A DNA stretch of 64,000 nt, taken from NCBI RefSeq assembly GCF_030656345.1, contig NZ_JAUSNR010000046.1:1-64000 (forward strand). The letters run 5' to 3'. This DNA is from Pseudotabrizicola sp. GTDB taxonomy: Bacteria > Pseudomonadota > Alphaproteobacteria > Rhodobacterales > Rhodobacteraceae. Shown here piece by piece: positions 54,448 through 63,804 of this stretch; position 1 is the first letter of the stretch; each line of letters opens with the position of its first letter. The position numbers were made by a program, and so were the translations under genes. The notes beneath the pieces are model-generated. The model saw only the letters and a program-made list of their open reading frames with translations. It ran no database searches and was not told the DNA's origin.

Positions 54448-55260
54448 ATGAAGGCTCTGCCCAATCTGGCCGAGGCGCAACTGGCCGAGACGATCCGCCT
54501 GCGGGGGCTGCCGGGATTTGAGCAGGCGCTGGCGACGTTCTTGCGGGCGGTCTGTGCGCCGGACAACCTGATCATCCTGGCCTATCGCTCTGCGGGGCCG
54601 CCGCTGGTGTTGTACCAACAGACCGATCATCCGCAGGTGTTTGCCTCACTGGATCGCACCTACCTGGCCGGGGCCTACCGGCTGGACCCGTTTTACGACC
54701 TGCACCTGCGCCGTGCGCCTGCCGGGGCGTATCGCATTGCCGATATTGCGCCGGATGCGTTTCAGCGCAGCCGGTATTTCATCGAATACTACGACCAGAC
54801 CACGCTGATCGACGAGATAACTTTTGTGGCCTATCCTTCCCCTTGGGTCACGCTGAACATCTGTGTGGGGCGCGATGCGTCATCTGGCCGGGTGTTTTCG
54901 ATGCGCGAGGCAGAGACCTGCAGCCGGATCGCGCCGATCATTCTGGCGCTGGTCGAGGCGCACTGGGCCAAAATCGCGCGGGCGACGGGGCCGGTGGAGA
55001 ATACCCCCGCCCTGCTGGCCGATGCCGCGCGGGCCGGGCATGGGCTCCATCTGTCGCCAAGACAGGCCGAGGTGGCGCTGCTGATCTTGCGTGGGCATTC
55101 CACCGTGTCGATCGGCTTGCGGCTGGGCCTTTCGGCGCAGACGGTCAAGGTGTTCCGCAAGCAGCTATATGCCCGCTGCAGGATCTCGTCACAGGCGGAA
55201 CTGTTCGCGCTGATGCTTCCCCTGCTGAAAGACCGGCCAGAGCCGGGTCAAAGCGGCTGA
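54448..55260 (+). CDS. LuxR-family transcriptional regulator
   Basis: A 270-residue regulator. The C-terminal LuxR helix-turn-helix (about residues 205-260) reads 'LSPRQAEVALLILRGHSTVS' and 'LGLSAQTVKVFRKQLYARC'. The N-terminal domain has no acyl-homoserine-lactone pattern that I recognise; it contains 'YRLDPFYDLHLRRAPAGAYR', a segment seen in catabolic LuxR-type regulators. Divergent from the polyamine-type importer. The ATG giving MKALPNL is preferred; a start at 54400 would read through the operator. Confidence 0.88.
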   Translation: MKALPNLAEAQLAETIRLRGLPGFEQALATFLRAVCAPDNLIILAYRSAGPPLVLYQQTDHPQVFASLDRTYLAGAYRLDPFYDLHLRRAPAGAYRIADIAPDAFQRSRYFIEYYDQTTLIDEITFVAYPSPWVTLNICVGRDASSGRVFSMREAETCSRIAPIILALVEAHWAKIARATGPVENTPALLADAARAGHGLHLSPRQAEVALLILRGHSTVSIGLRLGLSAQTVKVFRKQLYARCRISSQAELFALMLPLLKDRPEPGQSG

Positions 55261-55285
55261 TAAGTAATGCGCCCGCCGCAGAGTG

Positions 55286-55492
55286 TCAGGGCTGCGTCAG
55301 GCAATCGAGCACCGTGCACCGCCCGGCCAGGATATCGGCCTCCGCCACCATGCCCGGGACGATCTCGACTGCCGTGCCATCGGCGTCGAGAATGTCCGAT
55401 CTGGTGCGGATTTCGGCGACGAAGACCTGTTCGTCGCGGTCGGGACGCTGCACGGCATCAGCGCCGACCTTTGCCACCGCTCAGTTGCGACG
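55286..55492 (-). pseudogene. HlyD-family secretion protein remnant (C-terminal end)
   Basis: About 68 codons, ending '...AEIRTRSDILDADGTAVE', 'IVPGMVAEADILAGR', 'CTVLDCLTQP' and a stop. The 'PGM..EADILAGR.TVLDYL' pattern is the conserved C-terminus of type I secretion adaptor proteins. A TGA closes the frame upstream and the normal tail after TVLDYL is cut short, so this is a decayed fragment. The neighbouring ABC protein is not of the type I secretion class. Confidence 0.7.
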
Positions 55493-55555
55493 TCCTTCGC
55501 ACGAAGCATTTCCAAAAGCATCCAGACGCTTCAACGCAAAGAAAGCGGCGCGTGA

Positions 55556-57274
55556 TCATGAGGCCGCCGTTGACTGGCGCGCCGGTGTTCCCAATACAAC
55601 GCGGCGGGTGATGTCGAGCGCTTCAGGCGGGCGGTGGGCGACGCAGATCACCGACGAATCGGGCAGAGCGTGCCGGATCAGCGCCAACATCTCTTGTTCC
55701 GCCACAGGGTCCAGCGCCGAGGTTGCCTCGTCCAGCAGCAGCACATCGGGCCGTGCCAGCAGCACCCGCGCCATGGCCACGCGTTGCGCCTGCCCCTGCG
55801 ACAGGCCGGCGATGGACAGCGGGCCCGCCACATCCAGCATCGGAATGCGGTCGGCCAGGCCAACACGCATCAGGGCTGTGGCCATGGCTGCCCGGCTGTG
55901 CGGCCTGTCGGTGTCGGGCGCGGCAAGGCTGGCGACCAGCCCCTCGGGGCTGAGACAGCCGCCTTGCGGCACGAAGAGCCAGCGGCCAACCGGCACCGTG
56001 ATCTGGCCCCGGCCATAGGGCCATAGACCAGAGATCGCCGCCAGAAGCGTTGACTTGCCCTGACCGGAAGGCCCGGACAGCCAAAGGCGCTGCCCCTTGC
56101 GCAGAGTGAAATCCGGCACCGGCACCAGCGCTTCGCCTGCCGGTGTGAACAGGGCCACGCCGCGCAGTTCCAGGTCGCCACCACCGTCCCGCAACGCCAG
56201 CGCGCGCGGCGTGCCAGGCATGGGGGACGGATCAGCCGCCGCCGCGAACAGCCCATCCAGCCGGTCGGTCACGGCGGCCCAGGCCGCCAGGTCGCGATAG
56301 CTGAAGATGAACCACGACAGCGTCTGCGTCACGCTGCCGAATGCGCTGCCCAGTTGCATCATGCCGCCCAGCGTGACTGCACCTGCAAAATAGGTGGGCG
56401 CGGCCAGAAAATTCGGGATGCGCAGGATGGTATGAGTGTAGGGCGTGGTGAACAGGCCCAGTTTGAACCGCTGGTTGATCACGCTGCGCCAGTTCTGCCG
56501 CAGCGCATCGAACAGGGTGTCAAACCGCCGCCGCTCGGCCGCCTCGGCACCAGAGCGGGCGACGATTTCGGCATTCTCACGCAGCTGGATCAGGGCATGG
56601 CGAAAATCAGCCTCGCGCTTTTCCTGCACGAACAGCCGCGATTTGAGCCGCTTGCCCAGCATGTGGGTGATCACGCTGGAGATCGCCACATAGACGAAGG
56701 CCGCCCAGAACATATAGCGAGGAATGACGATGTCCGTCCCCCACAAGGTGAAAGACAGCGCAAAGGAAGACAGTGACCACAGCAGCGCGACATAGGAAAA
56801 CAACGCCACCGAGGATGAAACCAGATCCAGTGTCTCGCGGATCAACGCCCCGACAAAGGCATCGCAGTCTTGCGCGACCCGCTGATCCGGGTTGTCGATC
56901 GGTTCTGGCGTGAACCCGGCGCGCAGGTGCCAATAGGCCTTGCCATCCACCCATACATCCAGCGCCCGCTCTGTCAGCCGCCTGCGCCAGCGGATGCGCA
57001 GGTCATCGCGCAGCCAGGCCTGAACCAGATTGCTGCCCGCAACGCCGCTGACGATCAGGAAGAACACCCCGATCTGGCGGGCGGCCTCGGCGGCATCCAT
57101 CTGTTCCAGTGCGTCATAAAACGCCTTGTTCCAGGCGATCATCTGCAGCGACAGCCAGACCGAACAGAACGACAGGCCCAGAATCGCGCAATAGAGGAAC
57201 AGTCCGAACCTGCCATCGCGGCCCGATGTGGCGATTTTTGACAACCGCCACATCTTTGCAAGGATTGCCCGCAT
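55556..57274 (-). CDS. ABC transporter, fused permease/ATPase of SbmA/BacA-YddA (Rv1819c-like) type
   Basis: A 572-residue half-transporter. The membrane part (about residues 1-350) has the SbmA/BacA-like pattern: 'WLSLQMIAWNKAFYDALEQ', 'WRRRLTERALDVWVDGKAYW' and 'NPDQRVAQDCDAF'. The ATPase part has Walker A 'GPSGQGKST', signature 'LSQGQAQRVAMARV' and Walker B 'VLLLDEATSALD'. In mycobacteria a relative, Rv1819c, imports cobalamin and other hydrophilic molecules. Here it starts one base after the TonB-receptor stop, so it may move the receptor's ligand across the inner membrane. Confidence 0.85.
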   Translation of the reverse strand: MRAILAKMWRLSKIATSGRDGRFGLFLYCAILGLSFCSVWLSLQMIAWNKAFYDALEQMDAAEAARQIGVFFLIVSGVAGSNLVQAWLRDDLRIRWRRRLTERALDVWVDGKAYWHLRAGFTPEPIDNPDQRVAQDCDAFVGALIRETLDLVSSSVALFSYVALLWSLSSFALSFTLWGTDIVIPRYMFWAAFVYVAISSVITHMLGKRLKSRLFVQEKREADFRHALIQLRENAEIVARSGAEAAERRRFDTLFDALRQNWRSVINQRFKLGLFTTPYTHTILRIPNFLAAPTYFAGAVTLGGMMQLGSAFGSVTQTLSWFIFSYRDLAAWAAVTDRLDGLFAAAADPSPMPGTPRALALRDGGGDLELRGVALFTPAGEALVPVPDFTLRKGQRLWLSGPSGQGKSTLLAAISGLWPYGRGQITVPVGRWLFVPQGGCLSPEGLVASLAAPDTDRPHSRAAMATALMRVGLADRIPMLDVAGPLSIAGLSQGQAQRVAMARVLLARPDVLLLDEATSALDPVAEQEMLALIRHALPDSSVICVAHRPPEALDITRRVVLGTPARQSTAAS

Positions 57275-57275
57275 C

Positions 57276-59492
57276 TCAGAACCGGTAGTCCAGGTTCAGC
57301 GCGACGCTGCGGCCTGGCCCCGTGAACAGCTGGGGCGGCACGGTGTTGGTGGTGGCCGCAGTGGAGGCAAGCGCAGAACTGGCTGCCCCCATCTCATAGT
57401 ATTTCTTGTCGAAGACGTTATTTACGGTCAGGTTCAGCACCGCGTTTTCGGCAAAGTTCCAGGACGCGCCCACATCCAGCACGCCATAGCCCGGCGGCGT
57501 GAAGTTGGCGGCGTTGACCGTCTGCATGTCCTCAACCAGCGTGGCTGAAGCGTTCAGCGTCAGCCCCATGTCGGTCAATTCATAGCTGGCCCCCAGAACA
57601 GCCGTCAGCGGCGGCACCAGATGCTGCGTCGACGCCGCCCCCGGTGTTGCCATGGCCTTGCCGTCCATCCAGGCGACCGATCCGGTCAGCCGCAGCCGGT
57701 CGGTTGCGTCCCAGCCCGCCTCCAGTTCCACCCCCCACGTCTCGACCTCGGCGATGTTGCGGTATGAGATGTCATTGGTGCCAGGCACGAACCAGAAGCT
57801 CTCGATGAAATTCTTGTATTTCGCCTGAAAGGCGTTCACCGCAAAAAAGCCTTTGTCATATTCGCCGCGAAAGCCGATCTCGATGCTTTTCACCTCCTCC
57901 GGCACCAGCCATGGGGCGGGAACAAGATCGAAGCTGCCCGAAGTCGAGGATGTGAAAAGCTGCTGGAACGTCGGCATCTTGAAGCCTTCGCCGTAATGCG
58001 CCCAGACCGAATAGGTGTCGTTGAACCGCCAGGTCGCCCCCATCGAGGCGAGCAGCGCCTCTTTCGCGCGGTCGGTCGTCGGGTTATCGGGATGCGCCAC
58101 GACGGAAGCGTTCGCTGTCGGTGCCATCTCGTAGGTGGCATAGCGCAGGCCCGGCGTCAGCTCGAGCTTGCCTCCCAGCAGGGTGATCTGGTCCTGAACA
58201 TAAAGGTTGGCACGCGTCGTGGCACCATCGGTAAAGTTGAAACCGCTCGGCACCGTCCAGACATCCATGCCCGCTGTGGTGTCCACCACGCGGCGGGTGC
58301 GGTCATAGCTGGTTTCGGCCCGGTCAGAATTCAGACCAAAGGTCAGAACGTGCTCGCTGCTGCCAAGCGTGAACCGCGATGTGGCCTGGACATCCAGTTC
58401 CAGAAAATCTTCGGCATAGTTGACGTAGTCATGCGTCCGGGTGATCACGCCTGCTGTGTTCGCCACGCTCAGCGCGTGTTGGTCATAGCCTGATGGCGTC
58501 CAGGCCAGAGTTGCCTTCACCTCGTCGATGGCACCGCCAAAGGTTGCGGTGTATTCAGCGGCATAGCGGGTGCGGAAAATGTCACGCTCCCGCGGGTTGG
58601 CAAAGACTGTGGCGCTGCGGGTCAGGGTGTTGTCGATCTCGCTCAGCCGGTCCAGATGGTCGAACGTGAGCTTCAAGCTCTGGTTGTCGGCGACCTCCCA
58701 GACCAGCTTGACCAATGTGCGGTCACTGGTGCGGGTCAGCGGGTTGAATTCGCCGCAGTTCACAGCGCCATAGATCACTGCGCGTGTGCAACCCCATTGT
58801 CCGCCGGCCGGATCGGCATTGGTCAGTTTCATCTCATGGTCAATGCCGCGCGACCGGGCGACCAGCAGCGATACATCGCTGCCGAACCGCTGTGCGAAGG
58901 CAAGGGCGACATTGGTGGCATCAGTGATCTCGCCATAGCCCAGTGTCACCTGACCGCCGCGGTCACGGCCCGCGAGCAGGTCTTCGGGGTCGATGGTTTG
59001 CACCGCGACCACACCGCCGAGGGCATCGGCCCCCCACAGCACCGAGGCGGGGCCACGCACCACATCGACCTGTTTGGTAAAGCCGAAATCCAGATAGTCG
59101 CGCGACCCGTCGATGATCCGTTCCGGGATGCGCCCGCCATCCACGACCATCTGGATACGGTTGCCTTCCACCCCGCGAATGCGGATGCCGGTCTGCCCGC
59201 CGAACGGATCGGCACCGGACACCTGACGCACCGCCGTCACGCCGGGGATGTAGCGCAGCAGGTCTTCCAGCGTCTGGACGTTTCGCTGTTTCAACTCGGC
59301 GTCGTCCACCACCGAAATATGCCCCTGCACATCATTCAGCGACCGGCCAAGGCGATCAGCAAACAGGGTTATCCGGCCAAGAAAGGTGGTTTTCTCCTCT
59401 GCCGTCTGCGCCAGTGTCGGCAGGGCAGAGGTCAGGGTCACGGCGGCGACTGTTGCAAGCAACAGCGCAGGCCGCACAGGGTGCAAGCGCAT
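57276..59492 (-). CDS. TonB-dependent haem/haemoglobin receptor family protein
   Basis: A 738-residue outer-membrane receptor. Signal peptide (residues 1-28), then the plug domain ('NVQTLEDLLRYIPGVTAVRQ', 'IRIRGVEGNRIQMVVDGGRI', 'VDVVRGPASVLWGADALGGV') and a 22-strand barrel with conserved 'NPLTRTSDRTL', ending in 'ALNLDYRF', a typical C-terminal aromatic. It resembles the TonB haemoglobin/transferrin/lactoferrin receptor group, so haem is the likely ligand, supported by the HutX- and ChaN-like genes upstream. A plausible promoter lies just before it. Confidence 0.93.
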   Translation of the reverse strand: MRLHPVRPALLLATVAAVTLTSALPTLAQTAEEKTTFLGRITLFADRLGRSLNDVQGHISVVDDAELKQRNVQTLEDLLRYIPGVTAVRQVSGADPFGGQTGIRIRGVEGNRIQMVVDGGRIPERIIDGSRDYLDFGFTKQVDVVRGPASVLWGADALGGVVAVQTIDPEDLLAGRDRGGQVTLGYGEITDATNVALAFAQRFGSDVSLLVARSRGIDHEMKLTNADPAGGQWGCTRAVIYGAVNCGEFNPLTRTSDRTLVKLVWEVADNQSLKLTFDHLDRLSEIDNTLTRSATVFANPRERDIFRTRYAAEYTATFGGAIDEVKATLAWTPSGYDQHALSVANTAGVITRTHDYVNYAEDFLELDVQATSRFTLGSSEHVLTFGLNSDRAETSYDRTRRVVDTTAGMDVWTVPSGFNFTDGATTRANLYVQDQITLLGGKLELTPGLRYATYEMAPTANASVVAHPDNPTTDRAKEALLASMGATWRFNDTYSVWAHYGEGFKMPTFQQLFTSSTSGSFDLVPAPWLVPEEVKSIEIGFRGEYDKGFFAVNAFQAKYKNFIESFWFVPGTNDISYRNIAEVETWGVELEAGWDATDRLRLTGSVAWMDGKAMATPGAASTQHLVPPLTAVLGASYELTDMGLTLNASATLVEDMQTVNAANFTPPGYGVLDVGASWNFAENAVLNLTVNNVFDKKYYEMGAASSALASTAATTNTVPPQLFTGPGRSVALNLDYRF

Positions 59493-59583
59493 AGGACTCT
59501 CCGGTCAGCAAGGGTTTGTGCTGGCGAAGATACGCTGGCGGCAAGGAATCGGCCTTGGTCGGCCGATTCAATCTTGTGCGGCA

Positions 59584-59612
59584 TAGACACTATTTCTGAC
59601 TTAAATTGTCAA
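59584..59612 (-). promoter_or_regulatory. Possible promoter upstream of the TonB receptor
   Basis: On the minus strand TTGACA (59612-59607) and TGTCTA (59589-59584) are 17 bases apart. The -35 is a perfect match; the -10 is partial. The AT-rich stretch in between, ATTTAAGTCAGAAATAG, may hold an iron-responsive site (Fur/Irr type), but I cannot define one. Confidence 0.45.
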
Positions 59613-59622
59613 GATAAAGTGA

Positions 59623-60672
59623 TCAGATGCTGTCGCCAATCTCGGAGCGTGACCAGAAGGTCGTCACATTCATCTCGGTCTTTGTCAGTCCCCTGGTGTC
59701 GCGCAGCCAGTCACGGGCCTGTTCGGCCTCCGCCCGCTCGGCGGCGAACCAGACATAACGGTCACTGGCGGGCAGGGTCATTGCCTTCAGCGCGCTCACC
59801 AGCGCGCTGTCAATGCGCTGAATCCACGTCACCTGAACGCCTTCAGGATGCGTCAGGTCTTGCAGGTCGGCCAGATCGGCGCAGGCAATCACTGCCTGTC
59901 CGGATGCATCAGCGGGCAACGACCGCAGATACATCGCGATGGCAGGCAAGGCGGTCTCGTCTCCAAGGAACGCCACCCAGCCCGGCAGGTCGCGTTTCAG
60001 CTGCGTCGGCCCCATCAGCCCGATCCTGTCACCCGCGCCAGCCCGTTCGGTCCAAGCACTGACCCGGCCACCGTGATGAATGTAGACGTCAAAATCCATC
60101 CAGCCTTCGGCCGGAGAAATCTCGCGCACTGTATAGACCGGACGATGCAGCGATGCGTCCCCTTCAGGCCAACGGGTGCGGCCGCTGGCGTCGATCACCG
60201 GCCATTCGCGCACCGAACCGCCGCTGGCCTGCGCGGGCGGCAGGGCAGAGATCACCAGCCGGAAATGCAGCCCGTCCTCGGCATAGCGGGCAATGTCGGC
60301 AAAGGTCACGCGCACGCGGCGGACATTCGGGCTGATCTGGCGGATGCCGGTGACAGTGGCGATGGACAGGTTCGGCGGCAAGGCCCCGGCATCCACCCGC
60401 TCCCACTCAAGCTGCGGCACGGGCTCCAGCCGGTCCAGTCTGCCCATCACCATCTGTTGCAACAGATACAGCCGGCGCTCGTTTTCTGCCACCAGCCGCA
60501 GCGACAGGCCCCCCTTTGCCGCCGTCAGGTCGATGCTGCCGCTGAACATCTTGAGCGACATGGTCTCGCCCTCGGTTGCGACCTCAAGGTCCAGAAGCCG
60601 GGCGAACTCGGAAAAGGCGGGCAGCACCGCTGCCGGAAGAACATCGTTGATCTGCGCGTGAATCGTTTGCAT
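59623..60672 (-). CDS. Siderophore-interacting protein (FAD/NADPH ferric reductase)
   Basis: A 349-residue SIP-family reductase. Residues 1-90 match DUF2218, which often precedes SIP ('AFSEFARLLDLEVATEGETM'). The FAD-binding part includes 'VRRVRVTFADIARYAEDGLH' and 'RPVYTVREI'; the NAD(P)H part includes 'GPTQLKRDLPGWVAFLGDET' and 'WFAAERAEAEQARDWLRDTR'. It reduces ferric chelates to release iron in the cytoplasm. I start at MQTIHAQ; the longer reading has a repetitive Thr/Ala/Pro leader. Confidence 0.9.
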   Translation of the reverse strand: MQTIHAQINDVLPAAVLPAFSEFARLLDLEVATEGETMSLKMFSGSIDLTAAKGGLSLRLVAENERRLYLLQQMVMGRLDRLEPVPQLEWERVDAGALPPNLSIATVTGIRQISPNVRRVRVTFADIARYAEDGLHFRLVISALPPAQASGGSVREWPVIDASGRTRWPEGDASLHRPVYTVREISPAEGWMDFDVYIHHGGRVSAWTERAGAGDRIGLMGPTQLKRDLPGWVAFLGDETALPAIAMYLRSLPADASGQAVIACADLADLQDLTHPEGVQVTWIQRIDSALVSALKAMTLPASDRYVWFAAERAEAEQARDWLRDTRGLTKTEMNVTTFWSRSEIGDSI

Positions 60673-60741
60673 GGCAGTCCCTTTGTGGGTTGAGGTTCGG
60701 GCTGGCATGCGGGCCGGGGTCCGCGCTGGCGTCATGTGATT

Positions 60742-61545
60742 TCAGGGCGCGTCGCCGCGTCCGGGCAGCTCCATACTGGCATCAGCAGCAAAAGGAACAG
60801 CCACCTCACCCGCATCGCGCGGGATCAGGGCGAGGCTGTCGGCAATGCCCAGATCGGTCAACTGCCATGAGACTCCACCGCCGAATTGCAGATGCCCCAT
60901 GCCGATGATGCCGACGGCCAGCCGCGCCGGATCGGCAGTCGCAACACGGGCCAGCCGGGTGGCAAAGGCGCGGTCCCACACCTCTTGCGCCCGCATAAAG
61001 CTGTCGAAGGCGGGGTCTTCGGCCGATTGCGCCTTGCGCCCCGGCCGTTGACCTCCTGTCAGTTCAAAGATGAACCGGCGATAGGCCATCGAAGAGGGCA
61101 AAGGCCGTGTCAGGTCTTCCTTCAGGGTATCAGGTGCCTTGTCCCAGCCGTCGGCCCCCACCGCCCGGACAAGATCGCGCTGCACGTTCAGGCCCACCAT
61201 CGGCACCCTCATCTCGCGGCAGAAGCGAAAGATCGGCAGGTAAAGGTCGGCGGCAAAGCCCCAGCTCTTGGCCCAACCCGACCGATCCAGAAAGCTATCC
61301 TCGGACAGCCCCCCCATCACCCATTCCGCCAGAACCGGGTTTGCTGTGGCGGGGAACATCTCGAACCCCAGTGTGACAGGGCGCCGCGACAACAGGGCCG
61401 CCGCGACATGCAACTGCCAGCGGTGATGGTCGGCGCGGTCGTGGCGTTCGCCCAGAAGAACGACGCGGCCCGTCGCCGCACGGTTCATCAGGGCGTCAAA
61501 GGTTATGGGCCGGCCCCGTGCGTCCCGCCAGACAGACCCGGTCAT
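60742..61545 (-). CDS. ChaN-like haem-binding protein
   Basis: A 267-residue protein of the ChaN/Tiki (EreA-related) superfamily. Motifs are 'VVLLGERHDRADHHRWQ', 'VTLGFEMFP' and 'VGIIGMGHLQFGGGVSWQL'. ChaN proteins bind haem and occur in haem uptake loci; some are lipoproteins, but this copy has no signal peptide or lipobox. It lies in the middle of the haem operon. Confidence 0.82.
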   Translation of the reverse strand: MTGSVWRDARGRPITFDALMNRAATGRVVLLGERHDRADHHRWQLHVAAALLSRRPVTLGFEMFPATANPVLAEWVMGGLSEDSFLDRSGWAKSWGFAADLYLPIFRFCREMRVPMVGLNVQRDLVRAVGADGWDKAPDTLKEDLTRPLPSSMAYRRFIFELTGGQRPGRKAQSAEDPAFDSFMRAQEVWDRAFATRLARVATADPARLAVGIIGMGHLQFGGGVSWQLTDLGIADSLALIPRDAGEVAVPFAADASMELPGRGDAP

Positions 61546-61564
61546 GCAAAACTGTCCGACGCAA

Positions 61565-62251
61565 TCACAAGCCCGTTCGGCGTGCCGCTTCTGTCCAGCG
61601 CGATGCGCTGGCCTGGGGCGTCGCGCCAGCCCTGAAACGCCCCCCCTTCAGGTGCAGGTGAAAATCGCCGGTCATCACGTTCAGAAAACCCATGGCAGGC
61701 TTGGTCGCCTCGATCACACCGCGCCATGTCTGGCGCAGCGTGCCGGTGTCGAACGTGATAGCCGCCGCACCGCCCCGCAGCAAAAGGGTCTGAAACGGCA
61801 GATGCACGGGGTCGGACTCTTGCAGATCGTTGCGCCCGGCCCCTGGCATGACCTCCGTGTCGCGTGGTGGCAGGATTTCACGGCGAAAGCAGGACAGCGG
61901 ATCTGTGAAAGCCTCCAGCCCATCCATCCCGACAAGGGAAAACGCGGCTTGCCCGGTGGCATCCAGAAACTCCAGCCGGGGATAGACCTTGTCCCGCATT
62001 ACCGAACGTGTATCCAGAACGATGCCGGCAACCGCCGCGCCGTCAATCGACGCCTCATGGCAGGCCCCCGAGATCAAGAGCCGTCCCCGACCCTCGGTCA
62101 CCGTTTCAACCGGCCCGATCCGTTCATGTGTCACCCCGGATGCAGAGACGACAAGCATCACTTTGCCCATCTGCGGCAACAAGGACAGAGCGTCTTTTGG
62201 CGTCGCGCCAGTCAGCGTTGCCCGCAGCGGAATATGGGGTGTGTTGGTCAT
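61565..62251 (-). CDS. HutX/ChuX-like haem-utilisation protein
   Basis: A 228-residue protein whose first 130 residues resemble the HutX/ChuX fold, related to one half of HemS/HmuS haem-handling proteins: 'LLPQMGKVMLVVSASGVTHE', 'VYPRLEFLDATGQAAFSLVG'. The C-terminal half ('LPFQTLLLRGGAAAITFDTG', 'GDFHLHLKGGRFRAG') lacks a named domain. It likely stores or breaks down haem in the cytoplasm. GGAAGG precedes the ATG. First gene of the haem operon. Confidence 0.65.
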   Translation of the reverse strand: MTNTPHIPLRATLTGATPKDALSLLPQMGKVMLVVSASGVTHERIGPVETVTEGRGRLLISGACHEASIDGAAVAGIVLDTRSVMRDKVYPRLEFLDATGQAAFSLVGMDGLEAFTDPLSCFRREILPPRDTEVMPGAGRNDLQESDPVHLPFQTLLLRGGAAAITFDTGTLRQTWRGVIEATKPAMGFLNVMTGDFHLHLKGGRFRAGATPQASASRWTEAARRTGL

Positions 62252-62578
62252 GGCGAAGTACCTTCCAAATGCGGGCCAGAGAGAAGAGCGGATATCTGGC
62301 TGGCGGGAAGGCGGCGCTTGATCTATCCGCGGCATGCTAGAAGCGGTGTTCCAGGGTGTCAAGTTGCAACCGGGCCTCTGGGCCGGGCAGCACGAGGCTC
62401 CTGGCACGGGCACCGCTGACGAGTAAGCGCAGCCGGGTGGCCATTTCGGCAGATCACCACAGTGCCCGCCTTTTGTGTCCTTGGTCGATTGTCGATCCTT
62501 GACAATCCGTCGATTACTCCGGACGTAAAGAACAGTACGGTCCAACTGCCCCTGACCATTTGTTCCCGGATGCCGCCC
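62252..62578. other. Divergent promoter region of the haem operon and the M20/ABC operon
   Basis: No gene seen. GATTGTC (62487-62493) and GACAATC (62501-62507) form a 7-bp inverted repeat, and GTCGAT occurs three times between 62484 and 62515, suggesting an operator for the rightward genes. TTGACA at 62499-62504 could be their -35; the -10 is unclear. The left half (62252-62345) must hold the haem promoter but shows no obvious Fur or Irr box. Confidence 0.45.
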
Positions 62579-63766
62579 ATGACCCAACGCCCCAATGACC
62601 CTGCCCCCGAAATCGAGCGCCTTGTCCGTGCGGTGGAGCCTCGGCTGATCGCGCTACGACGCGATCTGCACACTCACCCCGAAACCGGCTTCGACACCAT
62701 CCGCACCGCCGCGATCGTTGCCGAGGAACTGCGCACAATGGGGCTGACGCCGAAAACCGGCGTGGGGCGAACCGGCGTCATGGCCGAAATCACCGGGGGT
62801 CGCCCCGGCCCCTGCCTGATCCTGCGCGCGGATATGGACGCTCTGCCCATCCACGAAGAAACCGGGCTGCCCTTCGCCTCGACGATCCCCGGCAAGATGC
62901 ACGCCTGTGGCCATGATCTGCATACGGCGTCATTGCTGGGGGCTGCGGCGGCGCTGGTGCAACTGGCCCCGACCCTTGCAGGGACGGTGCGGCTGATCTT
63001 CCAGCCTGCCGAGGAAACACAAGACAGTGGCGCAGCCGCCATGGTCGCCGACGGTGCAGCTGACGGCGTCGATATGGCCATCGCCTTTCACAACCGCCCC
63101 GAACATCCCGTTGGCCAGATCTCGCTGAACCGCGGCGCGAGCACGGCGTCCAGCGATGAATTCCGTGTGGTGCTGCACGGCAAATCCGGTCACGCAGCGC
63201 GGCCCCATGCCGCCATTGACCCGATCATCGGCGCGGCCCATGTCCTCACGCAGCTGCAAACCGTGATCTCGCGCGAGATGGACCCGGCGCTGTCGGCGGT
63301 GCTGACGGTCGGCCACATCGCAGGCGGGGCCACGCAGAACATCATCCCTGACAGCTGCATGTTCGAGGGCACGGTCCGTTGCCGGTCACCCGAGTCGCGC
63401 GATCTGGCCGAGGCTGCGTTCCGCCGCATCTGCACCGGCGCGGCGGCAGGGCTGAACCTGCGGGCCGAGGTGGAGTATATGCGCGGCGCACCGCCGCTGA
63501 TGAATGATGACCACATGATCACCCGCACCGCCGAGGCGCTGTCGGCCCAGTTTGGCAGGCCCACGGTGGTGGAACCGGGCACCAGCTTCGGGGCCGAGGA
63601 TTTTTCCTATTTCTCGGAACGGATACCGTCGGTGCAGATCTTCATCGGTTCCGGCCAGCCCGGTCGTGACGACCGGGTTCACAATTCTGACTACCAGCCT
63701 GATGAGGGCTGCATCGCCCAAAGCGCCATCGCGTTGACGCGCATGGCGACCGAATTTCTGTCCTGA
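62579..63766 (+). CDS. M20-family amidohydrolase (hippurate/IAA-amino-acid hydrolase type)
   Basis: A 395-residue dinuclear-metal amidohydrolase cleaving N-acyl amino acids. Motifs are 'LIALRRDLHTHPETGFDTIR', 'LRADMDALPIHEETGLPFAS', 'GKMHACGHDLHTASLLGAA', 'QPAEETQDSGA' and 'FGAEDFSYFSERIPSVQIFI', all with expected metal and catalytic residues. No signal peptide, so cytoplasmic. An ATG three codons upstream is possible. It precedes an amino-acid-type binding protein, suggesting uptake and hydrolysis of the same N-acyl substrate. Confidence 0.92.
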   Translation: MTQRPNDPAPEIERLVRAVEPRLIALRRDLHTHPETGFDTIRTAAIVAEELRTMGLTPKTGVGRTGVMAEITGGRPGPCLILRADMDALPIHEETGLPFASTIPGKMHACGHDLHTASLLGAAAALVQLAPTLAGTVRLIFQPAEETQDSGAAAMVADGAADGVDMAIAFHNRPEHPVGQISLNRGASTASSDEFRVVLHGKSGHAARPHAAIDPIIGAAHVLTQLQTVISREMDPALSAVLTVGHIAGGATQNIIPDSCMFEGTVRCRSPESRDLAEAAFRRICTGAAAGLNLRAEVEYMRGAPPLMNDDHMITRTAEALSAQFGRPTVVEPGTSFGAEDFSYFSERIPSVQIFIGSGQPGRDDRVHNSDYQPDEGCIAQSAIALTRMATEFLS

Positions 63767-63804
63767 CCCCATAACTCTGGCCTGACCCTGTAAGGAGACC
63801 ATTC

